A stretch of 45,360 bases of DNA from JAFGHJ01 sp964525555 (lineage in GTDB: Bacteria; Hydrothermota; UBA3072), in the NCBI GenBank assembly GCA_964525555.1, contig CAZGHN010000016.1:1-45360 (forward strand). The letters run 5' to 3'. This document shows, piece by piece, positions 32,548 through 40,965 of the stretch. The notes under the pieces were generated by a model. The model was not told where the DNA came from. It searched no databases and saw nothing but the letters and a program-made list of their open reading frames with translations. Numbering within the stretch: the first letter of the stretch is position 1; every line of letters begins with the position of its first letter. The position numbers and the translations under genes were made by a program.

Positions 32548-34206
32548 ATGGCGATTAAATTAGAACTGGACATTTTAATACTTATAGGTATAACTGTGGT
32601 GTTGGGTACGGTCGGCTCTCGCCTGTTCAAAAAATTCAAGATACCTCAGGTTATAGCTTTTATTGTAATCGGTTTCTTGCTTGGTGATTCTGTTTTAGGG
32701 GTCATAAACAAACAAATGCTTTCCTCTTTTTCTTTTTTTTATATTTTTGTACTGGGAGTCACAGGCTTTTTAATCGGAGGGGAGTTAAAAAAAGCAATTT
32801 TTAAAAAATATGGAAAACAATTTATCAATATATTGCTTTCTGAGGGACTTCTTGCTTTTATTCTTGTTACTCTTTTTGTGGTTTTAATAGGTAATTTGTT
32901 TTTCGACGATTCTCGCTTTATTTGGGCTCTGGGTTTATTATTAGGGTCAATTGCAGCGGCAACGGCTCCGGCAGCAACAACCGATGTTCTCTGGGAGTAC
33001 AAAACTCGAGGGCCTTTGACCACAACCATTTTAGGAATAGTAGGATTGGATGACGGATTGGGACTTGTTTTATTTGCCGTAGCCTCAAGCATTACTTTTG
33101 CAATTATAGGCACAAGAACACAGGCGATATCATCAATGGTTTTCCATATCTTATACGATATTGGCAGTGCCGTTGGAATAGGAATCCTCGGAGGATTTCT
33201 TTTATCTTTGATTGTGAAGAAAATTAGTGACGAATACGGGATAATAACTTTTTCACTCGGAATTCTAATCTTAATTCTTGGCATTTCGAATTTACTTAAA
33301 TCCGATATACTTTTAGCGGCTATGACTGCAGGAATCTTTATAACAAATTTTATTCCGAGAAAAAGTAAGGAAGTTTTTGAATTAACGAACGAAGTGATGC
33401 CGATTCCCTATATACTTTTTTTTACTTTCTTCGGAGCCCAGTTAAACCTGAAAAACCTGACTGTACCGATAATACTTATTGCTATAGTATATCTACTTGG
33501 TAGGACTGCAGGTAAAGGACTTGGAGCTAATTTAGGCGCAAGAATATCAAAAGCTCCCATAACAGTACAAAAATACTTGCCCTGGTGCCTCTTCAGTCAG
33601 GCAGGAGTGGCTATTGGTTTGTCTATACTATCATCCGAACGTTTCCCGGGAATTATAGGTGATTCAATAGTCGTAATTATAACCACCACAACTTTCGTTG
33701 TTCAAATCATTGGACCTCTGGCTATGCGTATAGCAATAACCGCCGCCGGTGAAACAGGTTTAAACATTACCGAAGAAGACATAATAAGCGAAAGTAAAGC
33801 AAAAGATATCATGGACGAACATATTCCTCTAATATACGAAAATATGTCGTTAATAGAAATACTTAAAATTTTCAGCGAAACCGATAATCTGTATTATCCG
33901 GTCGTGGATAAAACAAAAAAACTGCTGGGAGTCATTACTGTCGATAACATAAAAAACTCGCTAACGACAAGCGGATTAGACACATTCCTTCTGGCACACG
34001 ATTTAATGGAACCGGTTATCGCAAAAGCATCCTCCAATCTATCAATGACCGAAGTTCAGGAAATTTTAAACCGGTACAATATCGAATATTTACCGGTCGT
34101 TTCTCCAAAAGACAAAGTTATAGGGTTCCTGGAAAGAAGACAAATCTCAAGAAAGATTTCTACAAAATTAATTGAATTGCAGAAAAAGGCTGAATCTTTA
34201 GGCTAG
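32548..34206 (+). CDS. CPA2-type cation/proton antiporter with C-terminal CBS pair
   Basis: A 552-residue protein. Residues 1-400 or so form 11-13 membrane segments of the Na+/H+ exchanger (KefB/CPA2) fold, with GLLLGSIAAATAPAATTDV and GIVGLDDGLGLVLFAVA; the DD pair is in the ion-binding region. Residues 415-540 or so are two CBS domains (AKDIMDEHIPLIYENMSLIE ... YYPVVDKTKKLLGVI and AHDLMEPVIAKASSNLSMTE ... YLPVVSPKDKVIGFL), which bind adenine nucleotides and gate transporters. The EIIA gene directly upstream probably encodes a second regulatory input. Cation specificity (Na+ or K+) cannot be told. Confidence 0.9.
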   Translation: MAIKLELDILILIGITVVLGTVGSRLFKKFKIPQVIAFIVIGFLLGDSVLGVINKQMLSSFSFFYIFVLGVTGFLIGGELKKAIFKKYGKQFINILLSEGLLAFILVTLFVVLIGNLFFDDSRFIWALGLLLGSIAAATAPAATTDVLWEYKTRGPLTTTILGIVGLDDGLGLVLFAVASSITFAIIGTRTQAISSMVFHILYDIGSAVGIGILGGFLLSLIVKKISDEYGIITFSLGILILILGISNLLKSDILLAAMTAGIFITNFIPRKSKEVFELTNEVMPIPYILFFTFFGAQLNLKNLTVPIILIAIVYLLGRTAGKGLGANLGARISKAPITVQKYLPWCLFSQAGVAIGLSILSSERFPGIIGDSIVVIITTTTFVVQIIGPLAMRIAITAAGETGLNITEEDIISESKAKDIMDEHIPLIYENMSLIEILKIFSETDNLYYPVVDKTKKLLGVITVDNIKNSLTTSGLDTFLLAHDLMEPVIAKASSNLSMTEVQEILNRYNIEYLPVVSPKDKVIGFLERRQISRKISTKLIELQKKAESLG

Positions 34207-34234
34207 TTAACTTATCAATAACATTCTTTTCGCC

Positions 34235-34262
34235 TTGATTTTTTACAATTCTATCGTATAAT
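34235..34262 (+). promoter_or_regulatory. Promoter of the gal region
   Basis: TTGATT (34235-34240), 16 nt, TATAAT (34257-34262). Confidence 0.6.
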
Positions 34263-34349
34263 AAGCAAAATTCGGCACCTTTTAGAACGCAAAAATCAAT
34301 AGTGAAATTTTAAAGGTAATCACAATTATGTTTTTAAGAGGAGCAATTT

Positions 34350-34433
34350 ATGTTATTTATAAATACCTTTGATTCAATAATTGTTTTTATTATATCTTAC
34401 GCAAGCGTTGTATTTTTTAAAATAAAAATATGA
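34350..34433 (+). CDS. Possible 27-residue hydrophobic membrane peptide
   Basis: ATG at 34350 opens 27 codons ending in TGA at 34431-34433. AAGAGGAG at 34336-34343 sits 6 nt before the ATG, and a TATAAT promoter lies about 90 nt upstream. The peptide, beginning MLFINTFDSIIVFII and ending KIKI, would be one membrane helix with a short basic tail, the layout of small transporter-associated or regulatory membrane peptides. A leader peptide or a chance reading frame in A/T-rich DNA are the alternatives. Confidence 0.4.
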   Translation: MLFINTFDSIIVFIISYASVVFFKIKI

Positions 34434-34448
34434 GAAGAAGGAAAATAG

Positions 34449-34581
34449 ATGTATGAATTAAGATGGAATCCCATACTTAAATGTGGGTAATGGTATCAAG
34501 CGAGAGACAGAACAGACTTCTCCAGAAAAAAAAGCAAAAGAATTGAGAAAAATAATGAGAAAACTACATGGCGGAAGATAA
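34449..34581 (+). pseudogene. galT: galT relic (galactose-1-phosphate uridylyltransferase remnant)
   Basis: ATG at 34449, with AAGGA 6 nt upstream, reads MYELRWNPILK and then stops at 34488 after a two-base shift. Removing one of the two TG repeats near 34482 restores ELRWNPILKWVMVSSERQNR. This fits the conserved N-terminus of GalT (ELR.(N/D)P...WV.(V/I)...R..R). A third frame then reads TSPEKKAKELRKIMRKLHGG to a TAA at 34579-34581 and resembles a GalT C-terminus. The relic ends 14 bp inside galK, like a former translationally coupled overlap. About 280 internal codons are missing. N-terminus assignment is fairly strong, C-terminus weaker. Confidence 0.6.
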
Positions 34582-35758
34582 ATTTCTACAAACAAGAGCT
34601 AATAACCTCAAAAGCGAATTCAAAAAAGTATTTGCAGAGACAAAAGGAATACATGTTTTTAATGCTCCCGGAAGAATTAATATTATAGGAGAACATACCG
34701 ACTATAATGGCGGGTATGTTTTGCCCATTACAATAAACCTTAGCATACTTGCCGCGGCTAATGCAAGAAAGGACAGAAGAATCTATCTTAAATCACAGAA
34801 TTTTTCGAAGAAAGTCGCAATATCCCTCGATGGCCTAAAATATGAGCAAAAAAGAGAATGGGCAAATTATCCTCTAAGCGTCGCCTGGATATTAGAAAAA
34901 AAAGGTATAAAATTGAATGGCGCAAATATGATCTTTGATGGGAATATTCCTATCGCAAGCGGGCTTTCTTCTTCCGCAGCAATAGAAATTCTAACAATGA
35001 AGACGCTCTTAAAAATCTCGGGGCAGCAGATTGAAGAAGAACAGATTCCAATCCTTTGCAGGGAAGCCGAAAATGACTTTATCGGCGTTAAAAGCGGAAT
35101 ATTGGACCAGTTTGTAATTACCTTCGGCAAAGCAAATTACGCTATACTTTTAAATTGTGAAACATTAGAACATAGATTAATCCCATTTCATAAAGTAAAA
35201 GACGCAGCAATAATCATCGGCAATACTAAAATCAAAAGAGAGCTTGCAGAAACCGCTTATAATAAACGAGTTAAAGAGTGTGAAGAGGGTCTAAATATAC
35301 TAAAAAAACATATTCGCAGACAAAACATTTTCAACTTGAGCGATATTAACAAACAAGAATTCGACAAACACAGATACAAGCTTCCACCTATTATCGCAAG
35401 AAGGTGCGAACACGTTATATCTGAGAACAAAAGAGTTAAAGATGCAGCTTATGAATTGGAACAGGGTAATTTAGAGGAACTTGGAAATTTACTTATAAAA
35501 TCACACAATTCCCTCAGAGAATTATATGAAGTGAGCTGCAAAGAACTGGATATCATGGTCGATGCATTTCTGAGATCAAGCAGTACTTATGGGGCAAGAA
35601 TGACAGGGGCTGGATTCGGCGGATGCGTAATTGCAATGGTAAAAGATAAAGATAAAACTGAAATAATAAGAAAAGTAAACCAAGAGTACAAAGAGAATAC
35701 GGGAATAAAAGGAGAATTTTATATTTGCCGAATATCTGATGGGGTCAAACAAATATAA
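34568..35758 (+). CDS. galK: Galactokinase
   Basis: A 396-residue GHMP kinase that phosphorylates galactose to galactose 1-phosphate, the first step of the Leloir pathway. The galactokinase signature NAPGRINIIGEHTDYNGGYV is near residue 30, the ATP-binding PIASGLSSSAAIE near 135, and the third GHMP motif GARMTGAGFGGCV near 350. E and D residues of GEHTDY contact galactose. The length is typical. The start overlaps the end of the galT relic. The neighbouring uridylyltransferase is destroyed, so Gal-1-P must be used by another enzyme or the pathway is defunct here. Confidence 0.94.
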   Translation: MAEDKFLQTRANNLKSEFKKVFAETKGIHVFNAPGRINIIGEHTDYNGGYVLPITINLSILAAANARKDRRIYLKSQNFSKKVAISLDGLKYEQKREWANYPLSVAWILEKKGIKLNGANMIFDGNIPIASGLSSSAAIEILTMKTLLKISGQQIEEEQIPILCREAENDFIGVKSGILDQFVITFGKANYAILLNCETLEHRLIPFHKVKDAAIIIGNTKIKRELAETAYNKRVKECEEGLNILKKHIRRQNIFNLSDINKQEFDKHRYKLPPIIARRCEHVISENKRVKDAAYELEQGNLEELGNLLIKSHNSLRELYEVSCKELDIMVDAFLRSSSTYGARMTGAGFGGCVIAMVKDKDKTEIIRKVNQEYKENTGIKGEFYICRISDGVKQI

Positions 35759-35786
35759 ACCTTTTGCATACTAAACTCTCTTAAAT

Positions 35787-37085
35787 TCAAGCCTTAAGTT
35801 CTTTTATTGCCAGAGCTAAACAATCAAAAAGTTTTTCAAGTTTTTCAATTCTAACAGAAGAAAAAGCAATTCGCAAATCCTGGGGACCTATAGAAATTGT
35901 TCCTATTCCGTACTCTTTAAGCGCATGTTCCCGGACTTTATTGCTATCTACACCTTTTAATCTTAAACACATAAAATACCCTGAGTTGAAAGGATACACA
36001 TCCCATAGTTTTTTGAACTTTTCATTGTAAACTATCTCTTTTACTTTTTCAGCTCGCCTCTTTAATTCTTTAAATTTTTCCTCTTTCTCTTTTTTGAAAC
36101 CATCTTCACTTAGCAACTTTAAACATATAGACTGAGCAGGGTGGGAACAGTTCGAAATCGAACATCTTATTGCGGCAGCGGTTTTCTTTTCCATGATTTC
36201 ATACACATTTTTATTTTGTGGATAATCGGCAAAAGTTATAAATCCAATTCTAAATCCCCATACGAAGAGTTCTTTTGTAAAGCCATCAAGTTTAACAGCT
36301 AAGATGTTAGGATGGACTCCTGCAAACTTAGAAAAAATAGAACCTTCAAGTAGATTATCTTCGAAAGAAAGTCCAAAGTATGCGTCATCAGCCACAACAA
36401 GAATTTTCTTTCCTCTATTAGCAAAGTCGAGCACAATCTCTGTTATTGCGTGAGCTTCTTCCTCTCTCGGAGTATATCCGGTCGGATTATTAGGGAAATT
36501 AAAAAGTAGAACTATTTTTTCTTTTTTGGAATTATTAAGCGCTTCCTTTAAAGCATCAAGGTTAAACCCCTTAAGAGAGTTATCGAAGAAGTCATAATTT
36601 ATCATATTGGCTTTATATCTGACCTGATAAATTAACTTATAATTACCCCACAATTTATCAGGTATATATATATCGTCTCCCGCGTTTACGAAAAGATCCC
36701 CAACCAACATCAAACCGTTAGTCAATGCATGGGTTACAATTGGAAGGCTAATATTTTTATTCTCAAGTTTGTTTTCTTTTAATATCTTTTCCTTCCAAAG
36801 TTTCCTAAGTTCTGGAAGACCAAAAGGAGTCGCATAAGGGAAAATCTCAGAGGGGGTCAAATAATTAAAAAACTTATTAACCGCCTTAAGATACATTGGC
36901 TCTCCGTTCTCTTTTGCTATACCAATTGTTGCATTACATTCATAGGCATGGAGTTTTGCCTCCGCACTCTGAGAGATTATACCTTTTGGCATATAAATAT
37001 TCTTTCCGAAATCGCTTAAAAGCGAAAAAAGTGCCGGCGCTTTTTTCTTCAAAATATCGTTCATTTCTTTTGCTATCTCATTCAT
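35787..37085 (-). CDS. PLP-dependent class I/II aminotransferase
   Basis: A 432-residue fold-type I aminotransferase. Visible motifs are FNFPNNPTGYTPREEEA (the NPTG substrate/cofactor loop), VVADDAYFGL (Asp that holds the PLP ring), the Schiff-base lysine K271 in LDGFTKELFVWGFRIGF, and the carboxylate-binding Arg in RIGF with another near the C-terminus (LRIAFSSVR). It resembles aspartate/aromatic-type aminotransferases, but the substrate cannot be fixed from sequence. GGAG lies just upstream of the ATG (complement of 37091-37094). It converges with galK and is transcribed away from groES. Confidence 0.88.
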   Translation of the reverse strand: MNEIAKEMNDILKKKAPALFSLLSDFGKNIYMPKGIISQSAEAKLHAYECNATIGIAKENGEPMYLKAVNKFFNYLTPSEIFPYATPFGLPELRKLWKEKILKENKLENKNISLPIVTHALTNGLMLVGDLFVNAGDDIYIPDKLWGNYKLIYQVRYKANMINYDFFDNSLKGFNLDALKEALNNSKKEKIVLLFNFPNNPTGYTPREEEAHAITEIVLDFANRGKKILVVADDAYFGLSFEDNLLEGSIFSKFAGVHPNILAVKLDGFTKELFVWGFRIGFITFADYPQNKNVYEIMEKKTAAAIRCSISNCSHPAQSICLKLLSEDGFKKEKEEKFKELKRRAEKVKEIVYNEKFKKLWDVYPFNSGYFMCLRLKGVDSNKVREHALKEYGIGTISIGPQDLRIAFSSVRIEKLEKLFDCLALAIKELKA

Positions 37086-37175
37086 AACAACTCCTTTTAT
37101 TTCTATATTTTAAGGGGGATTTAATTCAATAGTAAATTAAATGCTACAAGAGCAGGAATACAAAACCCATAAGAA

Positions 37176-37203
37176 TAGATAGCGATTCTTCCACTTTTGT
37201 CAA
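37176..37203 (-). promoter_or_regulatory. Candidate promoter of the aminotransferase gene
   Basis: On the minus strand, TTGACA (37203-37198), 16 nt, TATCTA (37181-37176). Confidence 0.4.
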
Positions 37204-37214
37204 GGGGAAATTTT

Positions 37215-37310
37215 GCCACGAAGGCGCCAAGACACAAAGCCACACCACCCTACAACTTTATTTTTTAAACCTTCTAAATACATCTTTGCGCCTTAGTGTC
37301 TTTGTGGCTA
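37215..37310. repeat. Inverted pair of CACAAAG-word repeats
   Basis: GCCACGAAGGCGCCAAGACA begins at 37215, and the opposing copy containing CGCCTTAGTGTCTTTGTGGC ends near 37308. Both belong to the family seen at 11583, 31918 and 43783. Confidence 0.65.
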
Positions 37311-37365
37311 ATTTTACATCAAAATTCTATCATAATTTTTACAAACAAACATAAATTTCATGCCC

Positions 37366-37393
37366 TTGACAAATCTGATAATCGTTGTATTAT
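37366..37393 (+). promoter_or_regulatory. Promoter of groES-groEL
   Basis: TTGACA (37366-37371), 16 nt, TATTAT (37388-37393). The leader of about 80 nt contains no CIRCE element, so HrcA control is not supported. Confidence 0.65.
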
Positions 37394-37481
37394 TATTAAT
37401 GAAAGTTTGGCGCTTTAGCTAACACTGATAAAGTTTTAATTTAAAGAAATAAAAGAACACAACAACAAAAAGGAGGTAAGT

Positions 37482-37754
37482 ATGATTGAACCAGTAGGTA
37501 GACGTGTTTTAGTGCAAAGGATTGATGAAGAAGAAACAAAAAAGGGCGGTATTATTGTACCCGATACCGCAAAAGAAAAACCCCAGCAGGGCATCGTTAA
37601 AAACGTAGCAAAAGTTGGTAAAGATGATGATCCTCTCCAGGTTAAAAAGGGAGATAAAATTCTCTTTGGAAAATATGGCGGAACCGAAATAGAATATGAA
37701 GGAGAAGAATATCTAATCCTTGCCGAAGACGATATTCTTGCGAAAATAGGTTAA
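37482..37754 (+). CDS. groES: Co-chaperonin GroES
   Basis: A 90-residue lid of the GroEL chaperonin. EPVGRRVLVQRIDEEETKKG is the GroES signature start, GGIIVPDTAKEKPQQG holds the mobile loop that docks on GroEL, and KVGDKILFGKYGGTEIEYEG-type residues (here KKGDKILFGKYGGTEI) form the core. AGGAGG precedes the ATG. groEL follows after 14 bp. Confidence 0.97.
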   Translation: MIEPVGRRVLVQRIDEEETKKGGIIVPDTAKEKPQQGIVKNVAKVGKDDDPLQVKKGDKILFGKYGGTEIEYEGEEYLILAEDDILAKIG

Positions 37755-37768
37755 AAGGAGGTAATAAG

Positions 37769-39403
37769 ATGGCAGCAAAAGAAATTATATATTCTCAAGA
37801 AGCAAGCAATGCCTTAAGAGCAGGGGTAAACAAACTCGCTAAAGCAGTAAGAGTAACCCTTGGTCCAAAGGGCAGGAATGTTGCTCTGGAGAAAAGTTGG
37901 GGAGCACCCACTGTAACAAAAGATGGAGTTACAGTAGCTAAAGAAATCGAACTGGAAAATCCTTTTGAAAATATGGGTGCGCAAATGGTAAGAGAAGTCG
38001 CTTCTAAGACGAGTGATGTTGCTGGAGACGGAACAACTACTGCAACCGTCCTTGCCGAAGCAATTTTAATGGAAGGAATGAAAAATGTTGCAGCCGGCGC
38101 GAATCCTATGGCTTTAAAGAGAGGAATGCTTCTGGCTGTTGATAAAGTTGTCGAAGAATTAAAAAAACTTTCTCAGGATGTTAAAGGAAGAGAAGAAATC
38201 GAACAAGTAGCTACGATTTCCGCAAACAATGATAAAGAAATAGGTCAGATAATTGCGGATGCTATGGAAAAAGCAGGAAAAGACGGCGTTATTACAGCCG
38301 AAGAAGGAAAAGGGCTTAAGACAGAATTAGAAGTTGTAGAAGGTATGCAATTTGATCGCGGATATATCTCTCCTTATTTTATAACAAACCAAGATGATAT
38401 GTCAGTCGAGTTGGATGATGCGTACATATTAATACATGACGGAAAACTTTCCGCGATGAAACCGTTATTGCCTCTCTTAGAGAAAATCTCACAGCAGGGG
38501 GCACCACTACTCATAATTGCAGAAAGTGTCGAAGGTGAAGCCCTAGCCACTCTTGTGGTTAATAAACTAAGAGGTACTTTGAATGTAGCCTCAGTAAAAG
38601 CTCCAGGATACGGAGATCGAAGAAAAGAGATGTTAAAAGATATCGCGATTTTAACCGACGGACAATTCATTTCCGAAGAAGTTGGAGTAAAACTGGACGC
38701 AGTCCAAATAGCGGATCTCGGAAAATGCGATAGAGTAAAGATCGATAAGGATAACACTACCATTATTGGCGGCAAAGGTAAGAGTGACAAGATAAAAGGT
38801 AGAATTCAACAAATTAAAACAGAGATGGATGCCACAACTTCAGATTATGATAAAGAAAAACTTCAAGAAAGATTGGCAAAGCTTGCCGGTGGCGTAGCAG
38901 TTATTAAAGTAGGAGCAGCAACCGAAGTCGAAATGAAAGAAAAAAAGGCTAGAGTCGAAGATGCTCTTCATGCTACAAGAGCAGCTCGAGAAGAAGGAAT
39001 AATCCCCGGCGGAGGTGTTGGCTTACTACGTACAAAACCTGCTATAAAAAAATTCGCTTCTACCCTCGAAGGAGACGAAAAGCTCGGAGCTGAAATAATA
39101 TCAAAAGTCTTAACTGAACCTCTAAGATGGATTGCCACAAACGCAGGAGAAGAAGGCGCGGTTATAGTAGAACATGTTTTAAACAAAAAAGATGTAAACA
39201 TTGGCTTTAATGCCGAGACACTCGAAACTGAAGATCTGATGAAATCGGGAATTGTAGACCCAACCAAAGTTGCCAGAACCGCATTACAGAATGCTGTTTC
39301 GGTAGCATCTCTTCTTACAACTACTGAGACTTTAATTGCCGAAAAGAAAGAAGAAAAAGAAACTCCTCCTGGAATGCCTCCCGGAGGAATGCCTCCAATG
39401 TAA
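37769..39403 (+). CDS. groEL: Chaperonin GroEL
   Basis: A 544-residue, full-length Hsp60 that folds proteins in an ATP-driven cage with GroES. Nucleotide-binding motifs LGPKGRNVALEK, TKDGVTVAKEI and DVAGDGTTTATVLA are intact, as are the apical domain EGMQFDRGYISPYFIT and the equatorial AAREEGIIPGGGVGLL and NAGEEGAVIVE. The C-terminus ends in a short GGM-type tail (PPGMPPGGMPPM) that is Pro-rich instead of the usual plain GGM repeats. AGGAGG precedes the ATG. It ends at a bidirectional terminator. Confidence 0.98.
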   Translation: MAAKEIIYSQEASNALRAGVNKLAKAVRVTLGPKGRNVALEKSWGAPTVTKDGVTVAKEIELENPFENMGAQMVREVASKTSDVAGDGTTTATVLAEAILMEGMKNVAAGANPMALKRGMLLAVDKVVEELKKLSQDVKGREEIEQVATISANNDKEIGQIIADAMEKAGKDGVITAEEGKGLKTELEVVEGMQFDRGYISPYFITNQDDMSVELDDAYILIHDGKLSAMKPLLPLLEKISQQGAPLLIIAESVEGEALATLVVNKLRGTLNVASVKAPGYGDRRKEMLKDIAILTDGQFISEEVGVKLDAVQIADLGKCDRVKIDKDNTTIIGGKGKSDKIKGRIQQIKTEMDATTSDYDKEKLQERLAKLAGGVAVIKVGAATEVEMKEKKARVEDALHATRAAREEGIIPGGGVGLLRTKPAIKKFASTLEGDEKLGAEIISKVLTEPLRWIATNAGEEGAVIVEHVLNKKDVNIGFNAETLETEDLMKSGIVDPTKVARTALQNAVSVASLLTTTETLIAEKKEEKETPPGMPPGGMPPM

Positions 39404-39417
39404 TCTCTGACTGATAA

Positions 39418-39462
39418 GAAGAATAAAAAAGGGGCAGTTAATCTGCCCCTTCTTTATTCTTC
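39418..39462. terminator. Bidirectional terminator between groEL and the minus-strand operon
   Basis: GGGGCAG (39431-39437), loop TTAAT, CTGCCCC (39443-39449). It is flanked by an outer pair GAAGAATAAA (39418-39427) and TTTATTCTTC (39453-39462), with A-rich sequence on the left and T-rich on the right. It can end both converging transcripts. The stop codon of the minus-strand methyltransferase lies in the hairpin loop. Confidence 0.85.
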
Positions 39463-40214
39463 TTGGCGATATATAAAATTCTTTTGGTATATCTATCCAC
39501 TCTTGAATGCTCAAAACATTTGAATGCATCTATAACTTCAAAATCTAAAGTTTTTAAACCATACCTTATTTCTTCTTCACCATAACCTTTCTCTTCATGA
39601 ATTTCGTCAATCCGCTCCCAGTTTGCATCTTTTTTTACAAAAAGTGTTAAATGAAGCGTTAAAATTTTACTGTCTTTCTTATATACATTTCTCCAAACAC
39701 TCAAAAGATTTTTGTTCTCTTCCCTGACATCTCTTCCGGCAACGAATTTTAATCCATATGGAGTATTCAAATCAAACAAAAAATGTCCACCAGGTTTAAG
39801 CGCTTCTTTAATTGACCCAAACGCTTCAATAAGTTCTTCTAATTTCAAAATATAATTTAAAGAATCAAACATAGAAACCACAAGGTTAAACTGGCTTAAA
39901 AAGGGCAGTTTCATTGCATTTGCTTGAACCAGAGCCAAATTTGGAGCTTTTTCTTTCGCAACCTTCAACATTTCAAGAGAATTATCTACTCCTAAAAGAG
40001 GTTTCTTTTTTCTTTTTAAGAACGGTATTATCGAATTTCCCGTACCACATGTTACATCAAGTAAAGGTGTTGTTTTAATATTGTATAAATCAATAGTATC
40101 CATTATATATTCTACCCATTTATCATAACTAATATCTCTCATCAAGGTATCGTAATATTTAGCAATATTACTATACGGCTTATTGAAGTTGTTGGAAGAA
40201 GATTTTCCCATCAT
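39438..40214 (-). CDS. SAM-dependent methyltransferase (Methyltransf_25-like)
   Basis: A 258-residue class I methyltransferase. Motif I is LLDVTCGTGNSIIPFL, followed by the acidic LLGVDNS strand 2, QANAMKLPF, the NLVVSMFDSLNY post-motif, and LKPGGHFLFDLNT. The acceptor is unknown; the N-terminal YSNIAKYYDTLMRDISYDKW is typical of the small-molecule group. It overlaps the upstream TPR gene by 35 bp, so the real start may be a little further in; no better Shine-Dalgarno is evident. It is the last gene of the minus-strand operon, and its 3' end forms part of the terminator. Confidence 0.85.
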   Translation of the reverse strand: MMGKSSSNNFNKPYSNIAKYYDTLMRDISYDKWVEYIMDTIDLYNIKTTPLLDVTCGTGNSIIPFLKRKKKPLLGVDNSLEMLKVAKEKAPNLALVQANAMKLPFLSQFNLVVSMFDSLNYILKLEELIEAFGSIKEALKPGGHFLFDLNTPYGLKFVAGRDVREENKNLLSVWRNVYKKDSKILTLHLTLFVKKDANWERIDEIHEEKGYGEEEIRYGLKTLDFEVIDAFKCFEHSRVDRYTKRILYIAKKNKEGAD

Positions 40215-40965
40215 CTATTTTGAATTCGCCTCCCTGAATCTTCGGTACAAAAGGCAAATAACCAAACTCTTCTAAAACGTGAAGAGAACGAGCATAATAA
40301 CCTTCATCTTTATAGAACTGCCTATATTGCTCCAACAGCAATTGTAAAATGCCTTTTATAGCTTTTTCTCTGAATATTGCACTCGAAGAGTTATGATATA
40401 GTCTTAAATATAATCTTAAAGTTAGTTCAACACCTTTACCACGACTAAGAGTCCAAGTTGCAAATTTTTGTGCTATTTCGGGAGAATTTTTCTTATAAGA
40501 AGCTATAAGAAACCATTTCGAAGCTTCAGATAGATTTTTATCATATATATAATAAATAAATCCCTTAGTAAAAGGAATCTGCCAGAGCTCGGGATTATCT
40601 ACCATTCCTTTATCAAGAAACTTTATAGCCAAATTAATTTCACCGGCATCACTTGCAAGCAATAGGGTTCCTAGGGTATAAGAAGGTATAAATTTCGGAT
40701 CAAGATCCGTAACAATATCAAACATATGATATAAATAAGGATAGCTTTCATCAGTCAACCTATGTTTTCCAAAATATGCTCCACTCTCAATCCATAAAAA
40801 ATCTGCAAGAATAAGATCGTACCCTCCAGTTGTTGCTTTTACAAACTTGTTGGATGGAAAATACAATAGCTCTTCTCTCTCCTGTTTTGGGATCCACTTA
40901 AATCCTTTTGCCTCAATTATAGCAAGAACAATGATTAAAACTAAAGCAAGCAATAGTCTTTTCAT
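40180..40965 (-). CDS. Membrane-anchored TPR-like protein
   Basis: A 261-residue protein. An N-terminal hydrophobic helix (LLLALVLIIVLAIIEA) is a membrane anchor or signal. The rest is helical with TPR-like pairs: LDPKFIPSYTLGTLLLA, INLAIKFLDKGMVDNPELWQ, FTKGFIYYIYDKNLSEASKW and EIAQKFATWTLS. TPR scaffolds bind partners; none is identifiable. It overlaps the ABC permease gene by 4 bp and the methyltransferase by 35 bp, placing it in the same operon, so it may assist the transporter. Confidence 0.78.
   Translation of the reverse strand: MKRLLLALVLIIVLAIIEAKGFKWIPKQEREELLYFPSNKFVKATTGGYDLILADFLWIESGAYFGKHRLTDESYPYLYHMFDIVTDLDPKFIPSYTLGTLLLASDAGEINLAIKFLDKGMVDNPELWQIPFTKGFIYYIYDKNLSEASKWFLIASYKKNSPEIAQKFATWTLSRGKGVELTLRLYLRLYHNSSSAIFREKAIKGILQLLLEQYRQFYKDEGYYARSLHVLEEFGYLPFVPKIQGGEFKIDDGKIFFQQLQ

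Larger units (their letters stand above)
34207..34567. other. 361-bp region with promoter, small ORF and galT relic
   Basis: It contains a near-consensus promoter (34235-34262), a 27-codon reading frame with a good ribosome site (34350-34433) and the remains of galT (34449-34581), which run into galK. No other feature was seen. Confidence 0.7.
37086..37481. other. 396-bp divergent spacer with repeat words and groES promoter
   Basis: From left to right it holds the minus-strand leader of the aminotransferase, a minus-strand promoter candidate, two oppositely oriented CACAAAG/GACAC word repeats (37215-37241 and 37284-37310) that could form an imperfect hairpin, and the groESL promoter. No CIRCE-type inverted repeat (TTAGCACTC-N9-GAGTGCTAA) was found. 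Confidence 0.65.

Noticed and set aside
32739..33284. A 181-codon reading frame antisense to the antiporter gene
   Set aside because: It is the complement of a membrane protein gene, has no recognisable domain and no ribosome site, and the plus-strand gene is certain.
37394..37481. Possible CIRCE/HrcA site before groES
   Set aside because: The leader contains no TTAGCACTC-N9-GAGTGCTAA inverted repeat, only a loose TTAGCTAACACT word.
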